Assembly: GCA_009693045.1 (NCBI GenBank)
Contig: SHXZ01000004.1
Coordinates: 1-64,000, forward strand
Source of the DNA: Dehalococcoidia bacterium
GTDB lineage: Bacteria; Chloroflexota; Dehalococcoidia; Lucifugimonadales; SHYT01
Reading direction: 5' to 3'
DNA: 64,000 bases
Shown here piece by piece: positions 1-8,022 of the stretch. The notes under the pieces were generated by a model. It saw nothing but the letters and a program-made list of their open reading frames with translations. It had not been told where the DNA came from and searched no databases. Position numbers and translations under genes: made by a program. Each line of letters begins with the position of its first letter. Position 1 is the first letter of the stretch.

Positions 1-152
1 TGAGCGAAGTGAAGGGCCAGCCGAAGGGCGCAACAAACCGTAGCAGGGCGGGGGGGGGGTGTCAAGACAGGGTTTCGCTGCTCACTCTCTTGCATTTACG
101 TGAAATCGGCCGTCCACCACGCCGTGCGCCACTCGCCACAAGCCCTGTTGCC

Positions 153-182
153 CGTAGGGGCGAGGCATGCCTCGCCCCTACG
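153..182. repeat. Family A REP palindrome, copy 1
   Basis: This is a perfect 30-bp palindrome with half-site CGTAGGGGCGAGGCA. The same 28-bp core recurs at 33918, 36015, 40549, 41380, 41498 and 41781, and in damaged form at 1760 and 14101. It can fold into a long stem with almost no loop. It lies downstream of the CoA transferase gene. The family looks like REP elements mobilised by the RAYT transposase at 41.1 kb (inference). Confidence 0.9.
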
Positions 183-228
183 TTTCGCTGTGGACGACGG
201 TCCTCTATCTAATGCGGCAAGCGCAGAA

Positions 229-277
229 TCGGGGCTTGAAGGAGCGACGCAGAAACTGCGACGTCTTCAAGCCCCGA
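229..277. repeat. Compound inverted repeat downstream of the CoA transferase
   Basis: Perfect 12-bp arms TCGGGGCTTGAA (229-240) and TTCAAGCCCCGA (266-277) enclose a second small hairpin (CGCAG-AAA-CTGCG). It lies 43 bp past the stop of the minus-strand CoA transferase gene, so it could act as its transcription terminator, but no T-run follows. The remaining bases of 1-319 hold only the family A palindrome and no gene that I can support. Confidence 0.55.
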
Positions 278-319
278 CGCATCGGCAAGGCGCATGGCCG
301 GCGGGGCTGTTGCGGACCT

Positions 320-1537
320 CTAGATAGCCTTGTCTTTTCGCAGCTTTGCGATTTGCTCCTGGCCGTAGCCCAGCTCCCGCAGCACCTCTTCGGTATGCTC
401 GCCCAGGTGCGGAGCCGGCCGGTACGCGATGTTGGCCGGAGTCTCGCTGTAGTGGATAGGATGGCCCGTTTCCTTGACGCGCCCCAGCACTGGGTGGTCA
501 ATCTCCTGAATGTACTCGTTGGCCAGGATCTGAGGATCGTTCTCCAGCTCGGTCAGCCTCATGATGGGTGAGTAGATAAGGTCCTCTTTGCTCAGGAGCG
601 GTTCCCATTCGGCGGCGGTCTTGGCCGCAAATGCCTTGTCAAAGATCGCGTTGAGCGCGCTCCCGTTCTCGGCGCGGGCCGCGACATTTACGAAGCGGGG
701 GTCCTCAATCAGTCCTTCCTGCCCTAGCACCCGGCAAAACGCGGGCCAAGCCCGGTCGGGATACATGAAGGAGAACACGAACCACCGGCCATCGTTGCTC
801 TGGTAGGGTTTGGTCAAGGGGTTAGCTGGCGGAGTTACGGCGCTCTCAGACCCCTGCGGAGCCTTAGGCGTGAGCAGATTCATGTTCAGGGAAGTCCCTT
901 GAAGCCAGACCAGGCCGCCCACGTGCGAGACGTCCACCTTCTGACCAATCCCATGAATGGAGCGGGCTACCAGGGCCGCCAGTACACCCATGAACAGTTG
1001 GATTCCACCCATCTGATTGGCGATGGCGCCGCCCACAGATCGCGGCACGCTGCCTTCAGGATTGCCCTGGTACATCATGCCGCTGTAGGCCTGTCCCATC
1101 CCGTCAAAACCCGGCATGCCGGCCCGCGGGCCTTTGGGGCCAAAGGTGTTTCCAGAGGCGTAGATGATCTGCGGGTTGCGCTTCTTCAGGTCTTCGTAGC
1201 CCATGCCCAGGCGCTCGGCCACGCCCTTGCGGAAGTTCTGGATGAAGACGTCCGAGTGCTCCACCAGCTTGTAGACGACCTCTTTGGCTTCGGGATTGGT
1301 CAAGTCAAGGGTGATCGCGCGCTTGTTGCGGTTGCCGTTTTCAAAGTACGCGGTATGGCCGGTAGCCAACGGCGTGCTGCTCCGCCCTGCGCCAAGGGTT
1401 CGGCCGGGGTCGCCTGCCCGGGACTCAATCTTGATGACATCCGCCCCCAGATCAGCCAGCATCGTGCCGCCGATGGGGCCAAACTGATACACCGTCCAGT
1501 CAATGACGCGAATGCCCTGGAGAAGTTTCTTGTTCAT
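320..1537 (-). CDS. CaiB/BaiF family CoA transferase
   Basis: This 405-residue protein belongs to the class III CoA transferases, which move CoA between acyl donors and carboxylic acids in the cytoplasm. The N-terminus (LLQGIRVIDWTVYQFGP, then MLADLGADVIKIE) and the glycine-rich GNRNKRAITLDLTNPEA region are typical of the family. The C-terminus has the usual HLGEHTEEVLRELGY motif. The start is the ATG at 1537, preceded by a GGGAGGAAC ribosome binding site; reading frame upstream of it is not family-like. The gene stands alone, and its substrates cannot be told from sequence. A remnant of a second copy lies at 59521-59622. Confidence 0.9.
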   Translation of the reverse strand: MNKKLLQGIRVIDWTVYQFGPIGGTMLADLGADVIKIESRAGDPGRTLGAGRSSTPLATGHTAYFENGNRNKRAITLDLTNPEAKEVVYKLVEHSDVFIQNFRKGVAERLGMGYEDLKKRNPQIIYASGNTFGPKGPRAGMPGFDGMGQAYSGMMYQGNPEGSVPRSVGGAIANQMGGIQLFMGVLAALVARSIHGIGQKVDVSHVGGLVWLQGTSLNMNLLTPKAPQGSESAVTPPANPLTKPYQSNDGRWFVFSFMYPDRAWPAFCRVLGQEGLIEDPRFVNVAARAENGSALNAIFDKAFAAKTAAEWEPLLSKEDLIYSPIMRLTELENDPQILANEYIQEIDHPVLGRVKETGHPIHYSETPANIAYRPAPHLGEHTEEVLRELGYGQEQIAKLRKDKAI

Positions 1538-2000
1538 CCCGTTCCTCCCGAAGAGACCAACTTTTCCATCTTGCTGGATGCTACTTCCGCACGGTGTCTC
1601 CGTCAAGCCCCAACCGAGACACCATGACCCTGGTGCCATCCGCCCCTTATCGCAAAAGACCGCGTGTTCTACCATGAGCCGGGAACGGTCAACACCCTTC
1701 TGCCTCCGGGCCTGAGCGAAGCGACGCAAGAGGGTAAAATGAGCGGGTCGCTCGCCGATGTAGGGGACATGCCTCGCCCCTACGGCTTCGTGGGACATAC
1801 GGTGAGGCGACAGGGGGATTGATCAGACGAAACTGGGGGCAACGTGCAACTGCACCAACCGCATCACGGCCAGGGAAATGCCATGAAAATCGGCGGGAAA
1901 ACAATTCGACCCCAAGCTGGCGAAGCAGCGATAATCAACCCAAACAATACACCCGTCGGAACACTCAACAGGAGAGAGCGCGGCTCCAGATACTCGCCCG
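1538..2000. other. Gene-free stretch with repeat copies
   Basis: This intergenic stretch between the CoA transferase start and the truB stop holds a damaged family A palindrome (1760-1783, missing four bases of the left arm) and, at 1815-1880, a segment that matches 14220-14290 in the opposite orientation. The shared segment includes TGGCCGTGA(C/T)GCGGTTGGTG. I see no gene and no convincing promoter here. Confidence 0.6.
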
Positions 2001-2909
2001 CTACGCCTCCGGCGCGAACACCTTCACCGGCTGCCACAGGCCCGCCGAGCGGTCGTAGCGCACCAGCGCGATGAACCGCCCGTCCGAAGAATAGACCCTG
2101 CACAGTTCGCCATGCTGCAGCGTATTGCGCTTGTGGGCCGCCAGCGGCGCCTGCTGCCCACGGCTGATGGCGACCGCCATCGGCTTGAGCACGATGGCCG
2201 CGGGCAGATGGCTCAGGACGGTGTCCGCGGGGTGCAGAAGCTCCTGCCAACCGCCCTTGTTGACAGCCTCCTCCAGCGCCTCCAGCGTCACTCCATCCTC
2301 CGCGCGGAAGGGGCCCGTGCGCAGCCGAGTCAGCGCGCTCAGGTGCGCGCCGCAGCCAAGCGCCTCCCCGATGTCGTGCGCCAGTGAGCGGATGTACACA
2401 CCGCGCCCGCACTCCACGTCAAGCCCCGCCAACGGCGGCTCCCACCTCGTCATCTCCAGTCGCATCACCTGGACCTGGCGCGGCTTGCGCGGCGTCTCCT
2501 GGCCGGCGCGGGCCAGCTCGTACATCCGCTGGCCCTCGTGCTTCAGAGCGCTGTAGGCAGGCGGCAGCTGCGCTATGGCGCCGCGAAACGACGCCAGCGC
2601 CCGCTCAACGTCATCCCTGGTGACGCCGGACGGGTCCTTGCGGGCGACCACCGCCCCCGCCGAGTCAAGCGTATCGGTCGTGACGCCGAGCGTGACCTCA
2701 GCCCGGTACACCTTGGTGCTGTCAATCAGGTACTCCATCGTCCGGCTGGCGCTGCCGAAGAAAATCGGCAGCACTCCGGCGGCGATGGGGTCCAGCGTGC
2801 CTCCGTGGCCCACCTTGGCTTCGCGCGTGAGGCGCTTGACGCGGCGCACCACTTCCATGGAGGTGGGACCGGCTGGCTTGAACAGGTTGAGGATGCCTTG
2901 GACGGCCAT
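2001..2909 (-). CDS. truB: tRNA pseudouridine(55) synthase TruB
   Basis: TruB isomerises uridine 55 to pseudouridine in the T-loop of tRNAs. The 302-residue length is normal. The N-terminus GILNLFKPAGPTSMEVV and the catalytic motif GGTLDPIAAGVLP, with the nucleophile Asp40, are diagnostic. A C-terminal PUA-like domain occupies about the last 60 residues. It starts 3 bp after the rbfA stop and is the last gene of the operon nusA-rnpM-infB-rbfA-truB, so it is probably co-transcribed with the translation factors. Confidence 0.96.
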   Translation of the reverse strand: MAVQGILNLFKPAGPTSMEVVRRVKRLTREAKVGHGGTLDPIAAGVLPIFFGSASRTMEYLIDSTKVYRAEVTLGVTTDTLDSAGAVVARKDPSGVTRDDVERALASFRGAIAQLPPAYSALKHEGQRMYELARAGQETPRKPRQVQVMRLEMTRWEPPLAGLDVECGRGVYIRSLAHDIGEALGCGAHLSALTRLRTGPFRAEDGVTLEALEEAVNKGGWQELLHPADTVLSHLPAAIVLKPMAVAISRGQQAPLAAHKRNTLQHGELCRVYSSDGRFIALVRYDRSAGLWQPVKVFAPEA

Positions 2910-2912
2910 GCG

Positions 2913-3332
2913 TCAGGAGTTGCTCCGCGGCCTGCGCGCCGCCGGAGCACGCTTCACGGGCTGCTCCACAGGCTGGACATCAGGTGTCCCGACAGCCGCC
3001 ACCTGGTCCAGCAGGGCGACCACGCGCGCGCCCTCCTCTATGGAAGCATCGCCCTCAAACTGGAGGTCTGGGATGGGTCGCAGCTCAACACGGTCGCGGA
3101 GGTTTCTGCGAAGGAAGCCCGACGCCGAGCTCAGCCCGGCGACCGCCGTTTGCCGCGCCTCGGCATCGCCCAGCACGCTAATGAACACTCGCGCCGTCTT
3201 GAGGTCCGGCGCGGTTTCCACCGCGGTCACCGTCACCAACCCCGCAAGGCGCGGGTCGTTAAGCTCGTGTTGGATCAGCTCGCTAAGCTCCTTGCGAAGC
3301 AGGCTGCTGACCCGGTCCGTCCTTCGGCTCAT
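2913..3332 (-). CDS. rbfA: 30S ribosome-binding factor RbfA
   Basis: RbfA binds the 30S subunit and assists late 16S rRNA maturation. The KH-like core shows RTDRVSSLLRKELSELI, DPRLAGLVTVTAVE, ARVFISVLGD and LRRNLRDRVELRPIPDLQFEGD, all family hallmarks. I chose the ATG at 3332, which has AAGGAG upstream and gives 139 residues; an upstream in-frame ATG would add 22 unrelated residues. About 25 C-terminal residues are Pro/Ala/Arg-rich and probably disordered. It lies between infB (132 bp away) and truB (3 bp away). Confidence 0.95.
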   Translation of the reverse strand: MSRRTDRVSSLLRKELSELIQHELNDPRLAGLVTVTAVETAPDLKTARVFISVLGDAEARQTAVAGLSSASGFLRRNLRDRVELRPIPDLQFEGDASIEEGARVVALLDQVAAVGTPDVQPVEQPVKRAPAARRPRSNS

Positions 3333-3464
3333 GGGGGACTCCTTGGGCGATTCGTCGTGTGGACGGCTGAAAGCCCAGGCCGTTTCACGACGCGCCATTA
3401 CTGCTCTGCGCCGCCGGTCAAACTGACAGGGAGGTGTTATGTTGGCTGCGCGGGCGCGAATCGG

Positions 3465-5312
3465 CTAGACGCGGACGACCGAGAAGGCAACGAGTACATC
3501 GCCTTCTTCGTACTCGTTGAACCCTTCAAGCGCCAGACCGCACTCCATGCCGGCCGTAATCTCGCGGGCTTCCTCTTTGAAGTGTCGAAGGCTGTTGATG
3601 GCGCCCTGGAACAAGGGCTTGCCCCCGCGCAACAAACGCACTGTGCCTCCGCGGCGCAGACGTCCTTCTTGCACGGCGCAGCCCGCCACTTTGTTCCGCT
3701 TGCCGGAGGTGAAGACCTGCTTCACCACAGCGCGCCCATCAACGGTCTCGCGTGTGGTGGGCTCCACCAGACCCTTGAGCGCCTTCTCCAGCTCCTCAAG
3801 GAGCGTGTAAATGATGTTGTACAGCCTGATTTCAACGCCCTGCTGCTCGGCAAGCCGTTGCGCGCCGGGCTCCACCCGCGTGGTGAATCCGACCACGATG
3901 CCCTTGGAGGCGCTGGCGAGCAGAATGTCGCTTTCGGTTATTGTGCCCGCGGCCGCGTGGATGAGCCTGAGCTGCACGCTGGGCGCGGAGACGCCGGCGA
4001 GCGCGCCGGTCACTGCCTCAACGCTGCCCTGCACGTCGCACTTGAGGACGATGGGAAGCTCTTTGATCTCGCCGGCGCGGGCTTTGTTCGCCATCTCTTC
4101 AAGGCTGAACAGCTGTTGCCCGATCTGGACCTTGGTGTCCACCGCCATGGCTTTCGCCGTCTTCTCGTCCGCAACGGCCACCAGGATGTCGCCAACCTCT
4201 GGAAGGCGGCCCAGGCCAAGCACCTCAACGGGTGTGCTCGGCCCCGCCTGCCGGACCCTCCGGCCTTGGTCGTTGATCATGGCCTTGATGCGGCCCCAGG
4301 CACTGCCCGTGACGACGTTGTCGCCGACGTTCAATGTCCCGGTCTGGACGAGCACGTGCGCCACCGGACCCTTGCTTTTGTCAAGTTGGGCCTCAATCAC
4401 CACGGCGCGCGCGCGCCGGTCGGGATTCGCCTTGAGGTCCTGGACTTCCGCGACGACCAGGAGGTTCTCCAGGAGGGTGTCAATGCCTATCCCCTGCCTC
4501 GCGGAGACGGGCACCGTCACCGTATCGCCGCCCCAGTCCTCCGGCACCAGACCGTGTTCCGCCATCTGACGCTTGACGCGCTCGAGATCGGCGTCTTCAC
4601 GGTCAACCTTGTTGATGGCGACGACGATGGGGACCTTGGCCGCCTTGGCGTGGTTCATCGCCTCAATAGTCTGTGGCATGAAACCGTCGTTGGCGGCCAC
4701 GACCAGCACCGCGATGTCCGTCGCCTGGGCGCCGCGCGCTCGCATGGCGGTGAACGCCGCGTGACCGGGCGTGTCCAAGAACGTGAGCTTGTGGCCGTTG
4801 TACTCCACCTGGTAGGCGCCGATGTGCTGGGTGATGCCTCCAGCCTCGCCGCCGGCGACGTTGGTCTTGCGAATCGCGTCCAGGAGCGTTGTCTTGCCGT
4901 GGTCAACGTGGCCAAGCACAGTCAAGACCGGAGGGCGCGTTATGAGGTGCGCCGGATCATCCGCCTCGCCTGTGCCGCGCTCGATGGCGGCGCTCTGAGC
5001 AGTCTCTTGCGGCTTGGCCTGCACTCCAAACGCCGCGGCGACCTTGGCGGCCGTCTCAAAGTCAACAACGTCGTTGATGGCGGCCATCATACCGGCGCGC
5101 ATCAGTTGCTTGATGACCTGCACCGGCTGCACCTTCACCGCGTCGGCGAGCTGTCGCACAGAAAGGGAAGTGGGCAACTCCACGGTTCCCGCCGAACCGA
5201 TAACCGGCGCGACGGCATCTTCCGCTGCGGGCTGCTCCACCAGTGTCGTGCCGGCGCGGCCGGGCGTTCTTGGCGGACGCCTGCCGCCTCGGAAGCGGTT
5301 ACGTTGAACCAT
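3465..5312 (-). CDS. infB: Translation initiation factor IF-2
   Basis: IF-2 is the GTPase that places initiator tRNA on the 30S subunit and promotes subunit joining. This 615-residue form has a very short N-terminal region, an IF2_N segment near residues 45-95, and a G domain with GHVDHGKTT (134-142), [15 protein letters not shown] and NKVD. Domain II and the initiator-tRNA-binding C2 domain follow. The short form is the one seen in many Gram-positives and Chloroflexota, unlike the long enterobacterial form. It starts 8 bp after rnpM in the nusA operon. Confidence 0.97.
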   Translation of the reverse strand: MVQRNRFRGGRRPPRTPGRAGTTLVEQPAAEDAVAPVIGSAGTVELPTSLSVRQLADAVKVQPVQVIKQLMRAGMMAAINDVVDFETAAKVAAAFGVQAKPQETAQSAAIERGTGEADDPAHLITRPPVLTVLGHVDHGKTTLLDAIRKTNVAGGEAGGITQHIGAYQVEYNGHKLTFLDTPGHAAFTAMRARGAQATDIAVLVVAANDGFMPQTIEAMNHAKAAKVPIVVAINKVDREDADLERVKRQMAEHGLVPEDWGGDTVTVPVSARQGIGIDTLLENLLVVAEVQDLKANPDRRARAVVIEAQLDKSKGPVAHVLVQTGTLNVGDNVVTGSAWGRIKAMINDQGRRVRQAGPSTPVEVLGLGRLPEVGDILVAVADEKTAKAMAVDTKVQIGQQLFSLEEMANKARAGEIKELPIVLKCDVQGSVEAVTGALAGVSAPSVQLRLIHAAAGTITESDILLASASKGIVVGFTTRVEPGAQRLAEQQGVEIRLYNIIYTLLEELEKALKGLVEPTTRETVDGRAVVKQVFTSGKRNKVAGCAVQEGRLRRGGTVRLLRGGKPLFQGAINSLRHFKEEAREITAGMECGLALEGFNEYEEGDVLVAFSVVRV

Positions 5313-5320
5313 CGTTCCCC

Positions 5321-5608
5321 TTATACCGACTGCGTTTGAAACAGCCGCTCGGCGTACTGCTTGAGCGTCTCGCGATTGGCGGCGCTCAGGGTCGTGTGGA
5401 GCCTATGGTCAAGGCGCTTTTTCTTGACACCCGTTTCCCAGCAGTCCGCTGAAGCACACAAATACGCGCCTCGCCCAGACCTCTTTCCTCGCTCGTCAAC
5501 CTCAACCGCGCCTTCGGGCGTCCGCACAATCCGCACGAGGCTTCGCTTGTCGGACGTACTGCCACAGGCGACACACGTCCGCTGCGGAACGTGCTTGGCC
5601 GTGGCCAC
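5321..5608 (-). CDS. rnpM: YlxR/RnpM family RNA-binding protein (DUF448)
   Basis: This small basic protein has the YlxR hallmark HVPQRTCVACGSTSDKRSLVRIV, with CxxC, followed by GRGAYLC and a Cys-containing turn. The family binds RNA and, in Bacillus subtilis, associates with RNase P. A GTG at 5608 gives 95 residues beginning MATAKHVPQRT, which matches the family N-terminus and begins 19 bp after the nusA stop. A longer reading frame extends into nusA but is unlikely to be used. Its place between nusA and infB is the conserved one. Confidence 0.85.
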   Translation of the reverse strand: MATAKHVPQRTCVACGSTSDKRSLVRIVRTPEGAVEVDERGKRSGRGAYLCASADCWETGVKKKRLDHRLHTTLSAANRETLKQYAERLFQTQSV

Positions 5609-5627
5609 CGGCGCGTTCCCACCCGTC

Positions 5628-7139
5628 TTATGCTCCGCCAGTGTCTTCCTCCTCGTCCTGAGCAGGGCGTGCCCTTCTGGCGCGCTTCGGCTTGGCTCGT
5701 GCGACCACCGCCGGGTCGTCCGGTACGGGGTCAGGACCTTCACGGCTCTTTCCGCGGCCTGGGAGAATCTCCTCGGCAAACCGGAGGACGCCAGACTCCG
5801 GCACCGTCGGTCTCCGCAAAATCCGTCCAAGCTCCCAAACGTCTTCGGTTACGGGCGCAGGTTCTGGTCCCTTAACTGGGGCAGCTTGGGTGGGGGCCTT
5901 GGGTTCTGCGGCCTTGACCGGCTCGGCCACGGGCGCCGCAGGCGCAGCCGGAGCAGACGCCTCGGCGACTGGGACGGTCGCCCCTTCAACCTTAGGCAGA
6001 GCCTCTTTGAGCACTGCCTCGGTGGGGCCAGGCACCACAGGCGCGGGCTCTGCTACCGCAACGGCGGCCTCGGCCTTGGGCGCTAGCGTTGCCCTTAGGG
6101 CTTCGTATTCAGTCGCGCCTTTCACGTCAATGCGAAGGCCGGTGAGCTTGGCCGTCAAGCGGGCGGTCTGCCCATCCCGCCCGATCGCCAGCGAAAGTTG
6201 GTTGTCCGGCACCACAACCACGGCCACCTTCTCGTCTTCGCTCAGTTCAACCTTTATCACCTGAGCCGGATTCATGGCATTGGTGACGAGCACTCGCAGG
6301 TCTTTGTTCCACTGGAAAATGTCAATCTTCTCGCCCTGCAGCTCGTTGACGACGTTCTGGATTCGCACGCCCCTCGGCCCGATGCATGAACCAACGGGGT
6401 CAACGCCTTCCTGACGCGCGGCAACGGCCACCTTGCTGCGCGAACCTGCCTCACGGGCGATGGCCTTAATCTCCACGGCGCCCTGGTAAATCTCCGGCAC
6501 CTCGCGCTCCAGCAAGCGGCGCAGGAGATTCCGGTGAGTGCGCGAGAGGATCAGTTCTGGCCCCTTGGTGGTCTTTCGAACCTCAAGCAGGTAGAACTGC
6601 ATCATCGCGCCCGCCCGATACCGCTCGGTCTGGATCTGCTCTTCCCGAGGGAGGTACGATTCCGCCTTGCCGAGTGTCACCACCAGCCTGCCAGGCTCCG
6701 ACCGCTCGACGCGACCGGGAACCATCTCGCCTTCCCGGGTAAGGTAGTCGCCGTAGATCAGGTCTCGCTCCGCCTCGCGAAGCCGCTGGAGCACCACCTG
6801 CTTGACGGTGAGGGCGGCGATGCGGGCGGACGAGGGATGAAACAGTTCTTCCTCCACCTCTTCGCCCACCTTGACGTTCGGACGTGCTTGGCGGGCCTCT
6901 TGGACGGCAATCTCTTTCTTGGCGTCGGTAACGGCATCCACCACCGTCTTGGTGGTGAACAGGCGTATCGTCCCCGACAGCCCGTCCAACCGGACGACGA
7001 TGTTCTGCCCCGACGCTTGGCTTTCCTTGCGGTACGCCGAGGCCAACGCAGCCTCCACCGCCGCGACAACCTTGTCCTTTGGCAGTCCCCGCTCGGCGGC
7101 AAGCTGGGTTAGTGCCAACTCGAACTCGTTCTTGCTCAT
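5628..7139 (-). CDS. nusA: Transcription termination/antitermination factor NusA
   Basis: NusA binds RNA polymerase and nascent RNA and modulates pausing, termination and antitermination. The N-terminal polymerase-binding domain starts at MSKNEFELALTQLAAERG. The S1 domain (EGEMVPGRVERSEPGRLVV) and two KH domains (VDPVGSCIGPRGVRIQNVVNEL and DNQLSLAIGRDGQTARLTAKL) follow in order. About 130 residues of Ala/Pro/Glu-rich tail close the 503-residue protein. The ATG at 7139 has GAGGGG upstream. It is the first gene of the operon; the usual rimP gene is absent from this position. A terminator-like hairpin lies in its leader. Confidence 0.96.
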   Translation of the reverse strand: MSKNEFELALTQLAAERGLPKDKVVAAVEAALASAYRKESQASGQNIVVRLDGLSGTIRLFTTKTVVDAVTDAKKEIAVQEARQARPNVKVGEEVEEELFHPSSARIAALTVKQVVLQRLREAERDLIYGDYLTREGEMVPGRVERSEPGRLVVTLGKAESYLPREEQIQTERYRAGAMMQFYLLEVRKTTKGPELILSRTHRNLLRRLLEREVPEIYQGAVEIKAIAREAGSRSKVAVAARQEGVDPVGSCIGPRGVRIQNVVNELQGEKIDIFQWNKDLRVLVTNAMNPAQVIKVELSEDEKVAVVVVPDNQLSLAIGRDGQTARLTAKLTGLRIDVKGATEYEALRATLAPKAEAAVAVAEPAPVVPGPTEAVLKEALPKVEGATVPVAEASAPAAPAAPVAEPVKAAEPKAPTQAAPVKGPEPAPVTEDVWELGRILRRPTVPESGVLRFAEEILPGRGKSREGPDPVPDDPAVVARAKPKRARRARPAQDEEEDTGGA

Positions 7140-7168
7140 GACCCCTCGTCCCCTCTCACCGCTGTAAC

Positions 7169-7192
7169 AAAAAAGTGGGGCAAGCCCACTTT
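7169..7192 (-). terminator. Terminator-like hairpin in the nusA leader
   Basis: On the minus strand a 9-bp stem AAAAGTGGG / CCCACTTTT with a CTTGC-type loop runs directly into a T-run (TTTTTTG), about 30 bases before the nusA ATG and some 20 bases after the predicted transcription start. It has all the marks of an intrinsic terminator placed in a 5' leader, so it is a candidate attenuator for the operon. Leaders of this kind are known before rimP-nusA in other bacteria. Confidence 0.7.
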
Positions 7193-7220
7193 TCACCGTG
7201 CCCAAGAGGAAGACAGGCCT

Positions 7221-7249
7221 ACTATATCACTCCGAGGCGTTCGTCGCAA
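7221..7249 (-). promoter_or_regulatory. Promoter of the nusA operon
   Basis: On the minus strand TTGCGA (7249-7244) and TATAGT (7226-7221) are separated by 17 bp. Transcription would begin near 7214, giving a leader of about 75 bases that contains the terminator-like hairpin. Confidence 0.65.
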
Positions 7250-7288
7250 CCGCGAAAGCTGCCCCAACGTAGCCGCCTGACGCAACCA

Positions 7289-7317
7289 TTGAGGCGTCCC
7301 GCATCGTGTGTTATGAT
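7289..7317 (+). promoter_or_regulatory. Promoter of the uracil-DNA glycosylase gene
   Basis: TTGAGG (7289-7294) and TATGAT (7312-7317) are separated by 17 bp and lie 25 bp before the ATG of the broken glycosylase gene. It is divergent from the nusA promoter, with about 40 bp between the two -35 boxes. Confidence 0.65.
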
Positions 7318-7341
7318 ACTAGGCAGGCGACCTCGGTGACC

Positions 7342-8000
7342 ATGACGCCCTTCAAGCCGAACTTCCCGCGGAGCGGCTCTTGAGCGAGCTTGCAACCGTC
7401 GCCGAGCGCATAAGGTCATGCATTGATTGCCCTCTGTCCCGCACACGGACTACCGCCGTCCCCGGCGAAGGGCCTGGGACGCCTCGGCTGATGTTCGTCG
7501 GTGAAGGGCCCGGCTTCTACGAGGACAGCAGGGGCGGCCGTTCGTAGGCCCCGCGGGCAAGCTCTTGGAGCAACTGCTCGGCTTGGTCAGCATGGACCGA
7601 ACCAGGTGTTCATCACCAACGCGGTCAAGTGCCGCCCACCGGAAAACCGCGACCCGTTTCCCAGCGAGATCCAGGCGTGCCGCAAATACCTGAACCATCA
7701 ACTCAGGTTCTTGAAGCCTCAGGTGGTCGCGACGTTGGGACGCTACTCCCTGGCGCACTTCTTTCCGCAGGAGACGATCAACAAGGCGCACGGGCGGCCC
7801 CGACCATCAGGGGAACGATGACGGTTTATCCCTTGTACCACCCTGCGGCGGCCCTCAGGTCGCCGACGGTCAAGAAAACCCTGGAGGACGATTTCAAGCG
7901 CATTCCGGGTCTCCTCAAGGAGCTTGAGCAACGAGCCGCAAAGAGCGAAACGGTCGCTCGGCCCAGTGAACCTGAAACGGAGCAAATGAAACTATTCTGA
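7342..8000 (+). pseudogene. Family 4 uracil-DNA glycosylase, broken by several frameshifts
   Basis: Pieces in different frames join into a family 4 (Fe-S) uracil-DNA glycosylase: CIDCPLSRTRTTAVPGEGPG and LMFVGEGPGFYED, then GRPFVGPAGKLLEQLLG, then VFITNAVKCRPPENRDPFP with ACRKYLNHQLRFLKP and VVATLGRYSLAHFF, then TVYPLYHPAAALRSP. The Cys residues of the 4Fe-4S cluster and the His of the YHPAAAL motif are all present. At least three single-base losses, near 7535, 7600 and 7803, and a probable fourth near 7370, are needed to restore one frame. All could be homopolymer shortening, so either the gene is decayed or the assembly has indel errors here. Confidence 0.82.
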
Positions 8001-8022
8001 TTACGGCCGGCCTAACCTCTCT

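Noticed and set aside
2538-5339. A 933-codon open frame on the plus strand opposite infB and its neighbours
   Set aside because: It is the mirror of infB, rbfA and truB in GC-rich DNA, has no family resemblance, and the minus-strand genes are certain.
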